64,000 nt of DNA from Actinokineospora inagensis DSM 44258 (GTDB lineage: Bacteria > Actinomycetota > Actinomycetes > Mycobacteriales > Pseudonocardiaceae): positions 118,574-182,573 of the forward strand of contig NZ_KI519516.1 in assembly GCF_000482865.1 (NCBI RefSeq), written 5' to 3'. The notes below the pieces were generated by a model, which searched no databases, was not told the DNA's origin, and saw only the letters and a list, made by a program, of their open reading frames with translations. The position numbers and the translations under genes are program-made. Of the stretch, positions 27,323 to 35,457 are shown one piece after another (position 1 is the stretch's first letter; every line of letters begins with the position of its first letter).

Positions 27323-28473
27323 GCCCGTGCCACCACCAATGCCGTGTTCGCGCCGCCGAACGCGGCGTTGACGGAGAGCGCGTGGTCGACCTCGCGCTCC
27401 ATGGGCCGGTCGAGCACCAGGTTCAGCCCGAGCTTGTCGTCCGGACCGGAGTAACCGGCGTTGACCGGCAGCCGACCGGTGCGCAACGCGTGCACCGTGA
27501 CGGCCAGTTCGAGCAGACCACCGGCCTGCAGGGTGTGCCCGTGCACCGACTTCGACGAGCTGACCGGGACACGCCGCGCGTGCTCGCCCAGCGCCCGGTG
27601 CAGCGCGACGGCCTCGGCGGCGTCGCTCTGCGCCGTGCCGGTGCCGTGCGCGTTGACGTAACCGATGTCGGCGGGCGCTCGGCCCGCCTTGCGCAGTGCC
27701 GCGGTGATCGCCCTGGTCATCCCGCCGCCGTCCGGGTCGGGCTGGGTGATGTGGTACGCGTCGCCAGCCCGCCCCCACCCCGCGATCCGGGCCAGCGCCG
27801 TGGCGCCACGCTCGGCCGCCGCGGTCGCGGACTCCAGCACCGCCGCGGCGACGCCGTCGCCGAGCAGCATGCCCTGCCTGCCCGTGCTGAACGGCCGGAC
27901 CCGGCCGTCGGGGGCCAGCGAGCGACCCGCGTCGAACAGGGCGAAGTTGTCCTGTTCGACCAGGTAGCCCGCCGCGATCACCACCCGCTCCACGCGGCCG
28001 TGCGAGATCAGCGTCGCCGCGTCGGCGACCGCCGTGCTCGCCGCCACGCAGGCGGTCATGTACGCGCGGGGCGCGGGACCCAGGCCGGTCCGCTCGGCCA
28101 GCGACTCGGCGATGGCGCCGGGGCCGGTCCGCTCGTCCTCGGGCAGCCGGGCCACCGCCGGGTCGCCGTGCACGGCGACCAGCAGCGGGCTCGCCGACCG
28201 GCGCACCGGGTCCAGACCGGCCTGCGCGCAGGCAGTGCCGATCATGGACACCAGCTCGTCGGCCAGCACCGGGTCGCCGGGCAGTTGGGCGGCCAGGTCC
28301 GTGCGGTAGCGACCGGCGTCGAACCGGGTCACCGGCACGAACGCGCTGTCCCCCACCGCCGTCCGCTCACCCAGCGCGGCCAGGTCCCACCCGGTTCCCG
28401 CGATCGCGGCCAACCCGGTGATGACGACCTCGTGCCGCCCGCCCCCGTCCCGTGCCCCGCGCGCCTCAGCCAT
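27319..28473 (-). CDS. Ketosynthase KS2
   Basis: This 384-residue ketosynthase is shorter than FabF but has all catalytic residues: Cys142 in MTACVAASTAV, His in NAHGTGTAQSD, and SVHGHTLQAGG for the second His, then NAAFGGAN. Its start overlaps the ACP1 stop by 8 bp and its stop overlaps the CLF-like start. The ACP-ACP-KS-CLF order suggests it is the main elongating enzyme working with the truncated partner. Confidence 0.88.
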   Translation of the reverse strand: MAEARGARDGGGRHEVVITGLAAIAGTGWDLAALGERTAVGDSAFVPVTRFDAGRYRTDLAAQLPGDPVLADELVSMIGTACAQAGLDPVRRSASPLLVAVHGDPAVARLPEDERTGPGAIAESLAERTGLGPAPRAYMTACVAASTAVADAATLISHGRVERVVIAAGYLVEQDNFALFDAGRSLAPDGRVRPFSTGRQGMLLGDGVAAAVLESATAAAERGATALARIAGWGRAGDAYHITQPDPDGGGMTRAITAALRKAGRAPADIGYVNAHGTGTAQSDAAEAVALHRALGEHARRVPVSSSKSVHGHTLQAGGLLELAVTVHALRTGRLPVNAGYSGPDDKLGLNLVLDRPMEREVDHALSVNAAFGGANTALVVARA

Positions 28474-28735
28474 CCGTGCGACCGCCCACCAGTTCGGTGA
28501 GCACCTCGGCCGCGGCGGCCACGGTGTTCATCCTGGACAGGTCGGCGTCCTCCAGGTCGAGCTCGACGCCGTAGCGCTGCTCGGTCTGGTGCAACAGCCA
28601 GGCCAGCTCCAGCGAGTCGAGGTCGTCGGAGTCTCCTTTGGACACCTGGGCGCGGTAGCCGGAGACCATCTCCAGCACGTCCTGCCTGCTCAACCGGGCG
28701 GGCGCCGCGGTCACCGGCCGGTCACTCACGAACAC
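28466..28735 (-). CDS. Acyl carrier protein ACP1
   Basis: At 89 residues or fewer, it has the phosphopantetheine Ser in DDLDSLELAWLLHQTEQRYGV. The GTG at 28735 or the in-frame GTG at 28729 could start it; both overlap the ACP2 stop. As a free-standing ACP it would carry the growing chain. No dedicated phosphopantetheinyl transferase is in the window. Confidence 0.88.
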   Translation of the reverse strand: MFVSDRPVTAAPARLSRQDVLEMVSGYRAQVSKGDSDDLDSLELAWLLHQTEQRYGVELDLEDADLSRMNTVAAAAEVLTELVGGRTDG

Positions 28736-29000
28736 TGCCCTCGGCGACCGGCTCGAGGCGGGCGGCGATGTTGTCGACGAACTCGTCGATGGTCATCAGC
28801 GACACCTGCTCGATCTCGTCCTCGTCGATCTTGACGCCGAACCGGTCCTCCAACTGCACGGTCAGCTCGGCCATCGACAGCGACTCCAGGTCGAGGCCCG
28901 CCGGGCCGAGCTGGGTGTCGCCGGAGACGTCCGGGGTGGCGTACTGCAGGCCCACCAGCGCGTCGATGACGAACGCGCGCACTTCTTCCTTGCCGCTCAT
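28722..29000 (-). CDS. Acyl carrier protein ACP2
   Basis: This 92-residue acidic carrier protein has GLDLESLSMAELTVQLEDRFG, where the Ser of ESL is the predicted phosphopantetheine site (ESL in place of the usual DSL). The ATG at 29000 follows GAGAGGAAT. Two different ACPs in one operon suggest division of labour, for example starter versus extender loading. It lies 149 bp downstream of ligase 2. Confidence 0.87.
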   Translation of the reverse strand: MSGKEEVRAFVIDALVGLQYATPDVSGDTQLGPAGLDLESLSMAELTVQLEDRFGVKIDEDEIEQVSLMTIDEFVDNIAARLEPVAEGSVRE

Positions 29001-29149
29001 GGGAATTCCTCTCCGGACCTTCTCGGACATCACTACCGGACTACCGGCGGGGATCTCGCCGTCCCCGCCGCGGGGCGCGGCCGACCGGGCGCCGACCCGG
29101 GTGGGCCGTGCCTGGGGACCGACGTGTGGTGCTGGATGTGCTGGGTCTG

Positions 29150-30619
29150 CTAGGTCTGCTGCTCGGCCTGGACGGCCTCGGCCGCCGCGCGCAGGGCTAC
29201 CCGGTCGCGCAACAGCTTTCCGCTGGACGTGCGTGGCATGGTCGGCAGCACGTGCACCGCGCGGGGGCGCTTGTAGCCCGCCAGCCGCTCGCGCAGGAAC
29301 CCGTCGATGTCAGTGCTTGCCGTACCACTGGAACTGTCGGTGGCGACGACGGAAACGTAAGCCTTGATCCCCTCGTCGTAGAGGACGACCGCCGATTCCA
29401 CCCCGGGCGCGGCGGCCAGGGTCTGCTCGACCTCGGTCAGGTCCACCTTGAGACCGCCGATGGACACCTGCGAGTCCAGCCTGCCCCTGATGGTGACCCG
29501 ACCGGTGTCCGGGTCGACCTCGCCCGCGTCGCGGGTGCGCAGCCAGCCGTCGGCCCAGCGGGTCGGGTCGACCGGTCCGATGTAGGGGGACCGCTCCCGG
29601 CTGAGCAGCACCTCGCCGTCGACGACCCGGACCGCGATGCCGCGGGTCGGGGTGAGCGACGGCCGGTGCGCGCCCTCGATGTCGGTCGCGATCACGCCGA
29701 GCTCGGTCATCCCGTACATGTTGCCCAGGGTGATGCCGTACCCCTCGGTGACCGCGCGCCAGAGCTCGGGGCGGACCAGCTCGCCGCCGGTGATCATGCG
29801 CCGGAACCGCGGCAGGCTGGGCGGTTCGGCGACCGCGGCCAGGATCTCGGCCTGGGACGGGACGCCGATCAGGGTGGTCGGCTGGTCGCCGTCGGCCAGC
29901 GCCTTGAGGATGCCGTCGATGGTCAGCCGCGGCGGCACCACCATGGGCACACCGGCGTGCAGGCCGTGCAGCAGACCGCCGACCAGACCGAGCACGTGCA
30001 CCATGGACCCCAGCACCACCGCGCGTTCGCCGCGGCGCGGGAAACCCTCGATGGCGTCGTAGCGGTCGAGCTCGTCGACCACGTCCGCCGCGGTCCGACC
30101 GATGATCTTGGACGGTCCGGTCGAGCCGGAGCTGAGCTGGATCAGCGAGTGCGGGGTGCGCGCCGGGACGCCCGGCTCGTAGCGCAGGTAGTCCGGGTCC
30201 ACCTCGTACACCGCGCGCAGCGCACCGGAAGCGGGTTTCGCCGGCTGCACGAGCACCTGCGGGAGCAACCGGTCGAGCGCGCCGTCGATCTCGTGCGGGG
30301 TCAGCCGGTAGTCCAAAAGGGACACTTGGGCGCCCAGCCGCCACGCGGCCAGCAGCACGGTCACGAAGCACAGCGACGGGGGCAGTCGCAATGCGACCGA
30401 CCCGCCGGGGCGGACCCCGACAGCGGCCAACTCGCCCTCGCGCTGTTGCACCATGCGGCGCAACGCGGTTCGGTCCACCTGGGTGCCGAAGTGCAGCGCG
30501 AGCTCGGTGTCCGGCCCGCGCAGCAGGAGTTCGTCCACCCACGACCCGGCCGCGGGCGCGCCGTCCACAGTGACGGCACCCCCCGCCGCGACCGGGGATA
30601 AGTGGGTCTCGCTCGGCAT
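29150..30619 (-). CDS. ANL-superfamily ligase 2 (aryl/acyl-ACP or -CoA ligase)
   Basis: This 489-residue adenylate-forming enzyme has LIQLSSGSTGPSKIIGR (A3), MYGMTELGVIATD (A5), the hinge IRGRLDSQVSIGGLKVDLTEVE (A8) and the final Lys in PRTSSGKLLRDRVALR (A10). Its compact N-terminus and A8 sequence resemble aryl-acid ligases, but the substrate is not certain. It is the first gene of the long minus-strand operon and directly precedes the two ACPs, so aryl loading onto ACP is the favoured role. ATG 30619 has GGGGGA upstream. Confidence 0.85.
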   Translation of the reverse strand: MPSETHLSPVAAGGAVTVDGAPAAGSWVDELLLRGPDTELALHFGTQVDRTALRRMVQQREGELAAVGVRPGGSVALRLPPSLCFVTVLLAAWRLGAQVSLLDYRLTPHEIDGALDRLLPQVLVQPAKPASGALRAVYEVDPDYLRYEPGVPARTPHSLIQLSSGSTGPSKIIGRTAADVVDELDRYDAIEGFPRRGERAVVLGSMVHVLGLVGGLLHGLHAGVPMVVPPRLTIDGILKALADGDQPTTLIGVPSQAEILAAVAEPPSLPRFRRMITGGELVRPELWRAVTEGYGITLGNMYGMTELGVIATDIEGAHRPSLTPTRGIAVRVVDGEVLLSRERSPYIGPVDPTRWADGWLRTRDAGEVDPDTGRVTIRGRLDSQVSIGGLKVDLTEVEQTLAAAPGVESAVVLYDEGIKAYVSVVATDSSSGTASTDIDGFLRERLAGYKRPRAVHVLPTMPRTSSGKLLRDRVALRAAAEAVQAEQQT

Positions 30620-31049
30620 GTGTTTCCCCCTATTCGAACGCCTGTGGGAAATAGGGAAAGATCCGGTGATCGAACCTGTGATCGACTTGTGGAGCACACC
30701 TGCGGGTAAACCTGCTACATCGTCAAACGGCGAACAGCAGTACTGCGCACAACACCACCGGGAGGCGAAACCGGTCGCACCCACGCGTCAGGGCACCCGG
30801 CAACTTGACCCTCGACAACCACGTTACTGCGGTCAATCCGGCGAACGCAAGCGATTCGGAAAACTCGTCAACGTCGACGCGGTCACATCCCCAGACAAAG
30901 ATCGAATGAACATCTCGACCATAAGTGAGCACGCAGCGATTGCGCGCAGGAGAAGCGTACCGCCGGGTAGATACAGCGAACGACGGGAACATCGGAAACC
31001 CAATCGTGTGGTATCCAGCGAAATAGGACAGTCCAACCCGGACCGTACG
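30620..31049 (-). promoter_or_regulatory. Intergenic region upstream of the long operon
   Basis: About 430 bp lie between hmo and ligase 2, with no convincing coding frame and lower GC than the genes around it. It must hold the promoter of the ligase 2-ACP-KS operon. A direct repeat GTGATCGA occurs at 30666-30673 and 30678-30685, only about 50 bp before the start codon, so it may be an operator. Confidence 0.5.
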
Positions 31050-32123
31050 CTAAGGGAGCAATCCCGGGCCTATGTCGGCCAACCGGGGAGCACCGGCGAG
31101 CACCATCGCCTCCGCCAGCTCGTCGCGCAGCAGGCCGAGCACCGCACCGGCGCCCGCGGCGCCCGCCACGGCCAACCCGTGCAGCACCGGCCGTCCGACC
31201 AGCACCGCGTCCGCGCCGAGGGCCAGCGCCTTGAGCACGTCGGTGCCCCGGCGCACGCCGCCGTCGACCAGCACCGGTACCCGCCCGGCCACCTCGCGCG
31301 CCACCGCGGGCAGCGCGTCGACCGCCGCAATGGCCGAATCGAGCTGACGACCCCCGTGATTGGACACGATGACGCCGTCAACCCCGTGTTCCACGGCCAA
31401 CCGCGCGTCGTCCGGGTGCAGAATTCCCTTGAGCAGCACCGGCAACCGGGTGAATTCTCGCAACCACCCGAGATCCGACCACGTGATCGTCGGGTCGAAT
31501 TGCTCCCGGGAATGACTCTGAATCGACGAACCGGATTCGCCCGTTTGCGCGACCGCCATCGCGGCCGGGTCCACATTGGCCGCCGTGATATCCGGGGGAA
31601 CCGTGAATCCGCTTCGCAGGTCCCGAAGCCTGCGGGCCACCCGCGGCGCGTCCACGGTGAGGACCAGTGCGCGAATTCCCGCGTCCTCGGCCCGGCGGAT
31701 CAGATCGGCCAACGCGTCCCGGCGGCGCAGCCAGTACAACTGCAGCCACAGCGGGGCGGTGGTCACCGCGGCGACGTCGGCGAAGGTGCGGCTGGCGAAC
31801 ATGCTCAGCACGAACGGCACGCCGTGCTCGGCGGCGGCGCGCGCGGTGGCCACCTCGCCGTCCGGGTGCGCGAGCCGGTGGTATGCCATGGGCGCGATGC
31901 CGATCGGCGCCCGCACCGGGTCACCGAGCAGCGTCGCGCCCAGGTCCGTCTTCGCCACGTCGACCAGCACCCGCGGTCGCAGGGCCAGCCGGTCGAACGC
32001 GGCGCGGTTGGCACCCAGGGTGATCTCCGCCCCGCTGCCGCCCTGCAGGAAACCCCAGGTGGGCTCCGGTAATCGGTCCTCGGCCGCCGTCTCGTAGTCC
32101 GCCAGGCACAGCAAGTCGCCCAT
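31050..32123 (-). CDS. hmo: 4-Hydroxymandelate oxidase
   Basis: This FMN-dependent 2-hydroxyacid oxidase of 357 residues matches Hmo of glycopeptide clusters in size and motif: PIGIAPMAYHRLAHPDGE, the FMN-phosphate region, Lys in PVLLKGIL, catalytic His/Arg in VSNHGGRQLDS, and VDGGVRRGTDVLKALALGA. It should oxidise 4-hydroxymandelate to 4-hydroxybenzoylformate. Start ATG 32123 has GGAG nine bases upstream; the in-frame GTG at 32141 is an alternative. It stands alone between two intergenic regions, so it may have its own promoter with the motif at 32244. Confidence 0.87.
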   Translation of the reverse strand: MGDLLCLADYETAAEDRLPEPTWGFLQGGSGAEITLGANRAAFDRLALRPRVLVDVAKTDLGATLLGDPVRAPIGIAPMAYHRLAHPDGEVATARAAAEHGVPFVLSMFASRTFADVAAVTTAPLWLQLYWLRRRDALADLIRRAEDAGIRALVLTVDAPRVARRLRDLRSGFTVPPDITAANVDPAAMAVAQTGESGSSIQSHSREQFDPTITWSDLGWLREFTRLPVLLKGILHPDDARLAVEHGVDGVIVSNHGGRQLDSAIAAVDALPAVAREVAGRVPVLVDGGVRRGTDVLKALALGADAVLVGRPVLHGLAVAGAAGAGAVLGLLRDELAEAMVLAGAPRLADIGPGLLP

Positions 32124-32243
32124 CCCCTGACTCTCCGCCACGAAAGTCCCCCCACCACTGATGCCACAGGTCGATGCCCTTCCGGTGGGCCGGGACAACG
32201 CGTCCCGGCCCACCGGTCGACCTCGGCCGTCAGTGTACCCAAC

Positions 32244-32262
32244 AAGGCCGATCGTTCGTACG
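32244..32262 (-). promoter_or_regulatory. Candidate operator shared by hmo and P450 promoters
   Basis: AAGGCCGATCGTTCGTACG, about 120 bp before the hmo start, matches 17 of 19 positions with the site at 35245-35263 in the P450/tetR intergenic region. The divergent TetR is the obvious candidate ligand. Confidence 0.5.
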
Positions 32263-32334
32263 TTTTTCTCCCCAGACAGCGGTTTATCGACCGTTGCCCA
32301 CGTCAGAGCGGTAGCAGGGGTCCAGAAACAGGGG

Positions 32335-33840
32335 TCAGGCGTTGGGCCAGTTCAGCGACACCGCGCGCTCGGCGAGCATCAGCACCGGCAGCGTGGTGGT
32401 CGACCGCGGGCTCACCGGGATCGCGGCGGCGTCGATGACCCACAGGTCGTCGATCCCGCGCACCCGGCAGGTCTCGTCAACCACGGCACCGGCGTCCGAG
32501 TCGACCCCCATCCGGCAGGTGGCGACCGGGTGGTTGTACGTGCCGACCGTCGCGTGCACCGCCTGGACGAGGTCCGCGTCCGCGACCCCCGCGCCGGGCA
32601 ACCGCTCCGCCGACACGACACTCGCCAGCGGCGACTGCTCGACCAGCCTGCGGATCACCCGCAGCCCCTCGGCGACCCGCTCGGCGTCGCGCGGATCCCG
32701 GTAGATGCCCGTGTCGACGACGGGCAGGGCGGCCGGGTCGGCGGAGGCCAGCCGCACCGAGCCGACCGAGTGCGGGGCGACCAGCGCCGAGGTCATCCGC
32801 AGGTCGAACCCGGTCGGGTGGCCCTCGGCCGGGCGGGCGGGCATCGCGGCCATGGCGTGGATGTGCACGTCCACGTCCGGCTCGGCCGGGCTGGTCTTGA
32901 TCGACAGCATCGTGCGCAGCGGCGCGGGCCGCTGCGCCGGGCGGTCCTCGGCGACGGCGAAGATCGCCGGGGTGGCCGGGTGCTCCAGCAGGACCGAACC
33001 GACGCCGGGCAGGTCGGCGACCACGTCCACGCCGACCTCGCGCAGGTGCTCGGCCGGGCCGACCCCCGAGCGCAGCAGGATCGCCGGGCTGCCGTAGGCG
33101 CCCGCGCTGAGCACGACCTGCTTGGCGGTGATCTCCTCACCGGAGGCCAACCGGACACCGACCGCGCGGCCGTCGCGGATCAGCACGGTGTCCACCTCGG
33201 CGTCCGACCGGACGGTGAGGTTCGGCCGGTCGGCGGCGTCGGCCAGGTACACCAGCGCCGCGTTGTAGCGCCTGCCGCCCACCTGGTTGAGCGGGGTGCT
33301 GCCCGCGCCCAGCGAGTCGGGCGCGTTGTGGTCGTCGACCAGCGCGAAACCCGCCTTCTCGCAGGCGGTCAGGAAGCGCTCCTGGGTGTCGGTCAACTCG
33401 TCGCGGGCGTACCGCCGGATCGGGACCCGGCCCGCTGGCACCCGCGGCTCGGCGTTGTAGTCGTGCTCGATGGCCTGGTAGACGGGCAGCACCTCGTCCC
33501 AGGACCAGCGCGGCAGGCCCAGATCCGCCCACGCGCGGTGGTCGGTGGGCCTGCTGCGCAGGGCGACGCAGAAGTTGACGGCGGTCGACCCGCCGACGAC
33601 CTTGCCGCGCGGGATCGGGAACGTGTGCCCACCGTTGACCAGCGGGGCGCTCACGACCCCCCAGTCGTGGTCGCGCGGGAAGCCGAGCCCGTCGAGCAGC
33701 TCCGGCGGCCACTGCTCCTCGGTGGCGTAGTGCGGACCCGCCTCGAGCAGCAGCACCGAGCGGTTGGCGTCCTCGGTGAGCCTGGCGGCCACCACGCAGC
33801 CCGCTGCGCCCGCGCCGACGACGATCACATCGTGTGTCAT
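32335..33840 (-). CDS. GMC-family FAD oxidoreductase
   Basis: The 501-residue flavoprotein has the N-terminal VIVVGAGAAGCVVAARL dinucleotide motif, the GMC signature VVGGSTAVNFCV (PS00623-like), the second signature SAGAYGSPAILLRSGVGP, and the active-site His in TYNHPVATCRMG. The usual second Asn/His near the C-terminus appears to be Thr (TTTLPVLMLAER). GMC enzymes oxidise alcohols to aldehydes or ketones. In context it may oxidise a hydroxyl introduced by PhyH or P450. It lies 43 bp after the P450 gene, probably in one transcript with it. Confidence 0.87.
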   Translation of the reverse strand: MTHDVIVVGAGAAGCVVAARLTEDANRSVLLLEAGPHYATEEQWPPELLDGLGFPRDHDWGVVSAPLVNGGHTFPIPRGKVVGGSTAVNFCVALRSRPTDHRAWADLGLPRWSWDEVLPVYQAIEHDYNAEPRVPAGRVPIRRYARDELTDTQERFLTACEKAGFALVDDHNAPDSLGAGSTPLNQVGGRRYNAALVYLADAADRPNLTVRSDAEVDTVLIRDGRAVGVRLASGEEITAKQVVLSAGAYGSPAILLRSGVGPAEHLREVGVDVVADLPGVGSVLLEHPATPAIFAVAEDRPAQRPAPLRTMLSIKTSPAEPDVDVHIHAMAAMPARPAEGHPTGFDLRMTSALVAPHSVGSVRLASADPAALPVVDTGIYRDPRDAERVAEGLRVIRRLVEQSPLASVVSAERLPGAGVADADLVQAVHATVGTYNHPVATCRMGVDSDAGAVVDETCRVRGIDDLWVIDAAAIPVSPRSTTTLPVLMLAERAVSLNWPNA

Positions 33841-33883
33841 GAACCCGATCTTCGTGTGAGTGCCAGTGATGGGGTAGCGCCGA

Positions 33884-35164
33884 TCAGTCGACCCGGACCG
33901 GGAGCGTGCTCAGCCCGCGGATGAGGGTGTTGGACTGCCACACCAGACTGGCCGGGTCGACCGCCAGCCGCAGCTTGGGGAAACGGGTCAGCAGCTTCTC
34001 GAAGGCGACCCTGCCCTCGATCCTGGCCAGCGGGGCGCCGACGCAGTAGTGGATGCCGTGGCCGAAGGTCATGTGCCCGCCCATCGGCCGGGTGATGTCC
34101 ATCCGGTCCGCCTCTGTGAAGAACTCGCCGTCCCGGTTGGCCGAGGTGAGGATGGTGGCCACGAACGAGCCCGCCGGGATGGTGGCCCCGCCGATCTCCA
34201 CGTCCTCGGTCGAGTACCGCATCATCGAGGTGTTCGCCGGGCCGTCGTAGCGCAGGAACTCCTCGACCGCGTTGGGCAGCAACGTGAAGTCCGCGCGCAG
34301 CTTGGCCAACTGGTCGGGGTGGGTGAGCAGGCTGAGCGTGCCGTTGCCGATCAGGTGCACCACGGTCTCGTGCCCGGCGAACAGGGTGAGGAACGCCATC
34401 GACACGACCTCGACCGCGGTGAGCTGCTGGTCCTCGTCGCGGGCGGTGATCAGCGCGGTGAGCAGGTCGTCCTCGGGGTGGCGCTGCTTCTCGGCGATCA
34501 GCTCGATCAGGTAGGCGGCCATCGCGGCGGCCGAGGACTTGGCGGCCTCGGACCGGTTGTCCGAGGTGAGCGCGACCGGGGCGCTGTCGGTGCCCACGTC
34601 CAGCGCCCAGCCGTGGAACGCGGTGCGGTCGGCCGCGGGCACGCCGAACAGGTCGCAGATCACGGTCAGCGGGAGCGGGCTGCCGAACTGGGAGATCAGG
34701 TCGACCTCGCCGGACGGGTCGATCGCGTCGAGCAGGTCGTCGACCAACTGGAGGACGTTGGGCTTGAGGCCCTCCATCCGGCGCGGGGTCAACGCCTTGG
34801 CCATGAAGCGGCGCAGCCGGGTGTGGTCCGGCGGGTCGACGTTGAGCAGGTGCCTGCCGAACTGGGTGCCGTACTCCTCCTGGGTGGGCGGCACGTCCGA
34901 GCCGGTCTCGACCATCTTGCGGCCGCGGACCAGGTCGCTGGAGAAGCGGCGGTCCGCCATCACCGCCCGGACGTCCTCGTGGCGGGTGACCATCCAGACG
35001 CGCAACCCGTTGGGCATCAGGACCTCGCGCACCGGCGACTCGGCGCGCAGCCGGTCGTAGATCGTGTGCGGGTCCTGCATGTCGGTGACCTTGAAGACGA
35101 ACAGGTCCTTGTCCTCGGGGCGGGCGGATTGTTGGTCTTGCCGTAAGGCGCTTTCCTGAGACAC
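33884..35164 (-). CDS. Cytochrome P450
   Basis: This 426-residue soluble bacterial P450 has the I-helix FAGHETVVHLIGNG, the ExxR motif EEFLRYDGP and the heme-binding loop FGHGIHYCVGAPLAR with the Cys ligand. Start GTG 35164 has GAGGAG upstream and removes a long unrelated N-terminus. It would hydroxylate or couple the product using reductase partners encoded elsewhere; no ferredoxin gene is adjacent. It is divergent from tetR and probably controlled by it. Confidence 0.92.
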   Translation of the reverse strand: MSQESALRQDQQSARPEDKDLFVFKVTDMQDPHTIYDRLRAESPVREVLMPNGLRVWMVTRHEDVRAVMADRRFSSDLVRGRKMVETGSDVPPTQEEYGTQFGRHLLNVDPPDHTRLRRFMAKALTPRRMEGLKPNVLQLVDDLLDAIDPSGEVDLISQFGSPLPLTVICDLFGVPAADRTAFHGWALDVGTDSAPVALTSDNRSEAAKSSAAAMAAYLIELIAEKQRHPEDDLLTALITARDEDQQLTAVEVVSMAFLTLFAGHETVVHLIGNGTLSLLTHPDQLAKLRADFTLLPNAVEEFLRYDGPANTSMMRYSTEDVEIGGATIPAGSFVATILTSANRDGEFFTEADRMDITRPMGGHMTFGHGIHYCVGAPLARIEGRVAFEKLLTRFPKLRLAVDPASLVWQSNTLIRGLSTLPVRVD

Positions 35165-35244
35165 GACACTCCTCGGTTGGACCGGATCGGCTCTGCTATC
35201 CCCCGTCGCAGTCTGACGACCGGACGCGCCCGAGACTAACACGA

Positions 35245-35263
35245 AAGGCCGATCGGTCGTGCG
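35245..35263 (-). promoter_or_regulatory. Candidate operator, P450/tetR intergenic copy
   Basis: AAGGCCGATCGGTCGTGCG lies 81-99 bp before the P450 start and about 195 bp before tetR. It shares 17 of 19 bases with the site upstream of hmo. Confidence 0.5.
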
Positions 35264-35269
35264 GCTTAT

Positions 35270-35288
35270 TTTAGTACGCTGTACTAAA
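35270..35288. promoter_or_regulatory. Perfect palindrome, likely TetR operator
   Basis: TTTAGTAC-GCT-GTACTAAA is a perfect 8-bp inverted repeat with a 3-bp centre in the 293-bp region between divergent P450 and tetR. It is AT-rich in a GC-rich genome and adjoins a TAAAAT-like -10 on the P450 side. The size and symmetry fit a TetR dimer site. Confidence 0.65.
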
Positions 35289-35457
35289 CGTGACCGACCG
35301 ACCTGCGCCGACCCTCCCTCCCAATCGGACGGACCCGAACGCCGCCACCACCGGAAACACCGGCCCCGCGCGGCGGCATCCGGACCAAACCGGCGTAGGA
35401 TCGACATCCACCGCACAACCACCGTCCCCGCGAAATCCCCCAAGAGAGTGTTGAGTG

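Noticed and set aside
23777-29000. Classical aromatic type II PKS (KS-CLF-ACP)
   Set aside because: No ketoreductase, aromatase or cyclase gene is present, the CLF-like protein is half length, and there are two separate ACPs and two ligases.
32335-33840. GMC-type mandelonitrile lyase, suggested by the mandelate genes nearby
   Set aside because: It lacks the plant hydroxynitrile lyase His pattern and keeps a bacterial dehydrogenase-like TYNHPVATCRMG motif.
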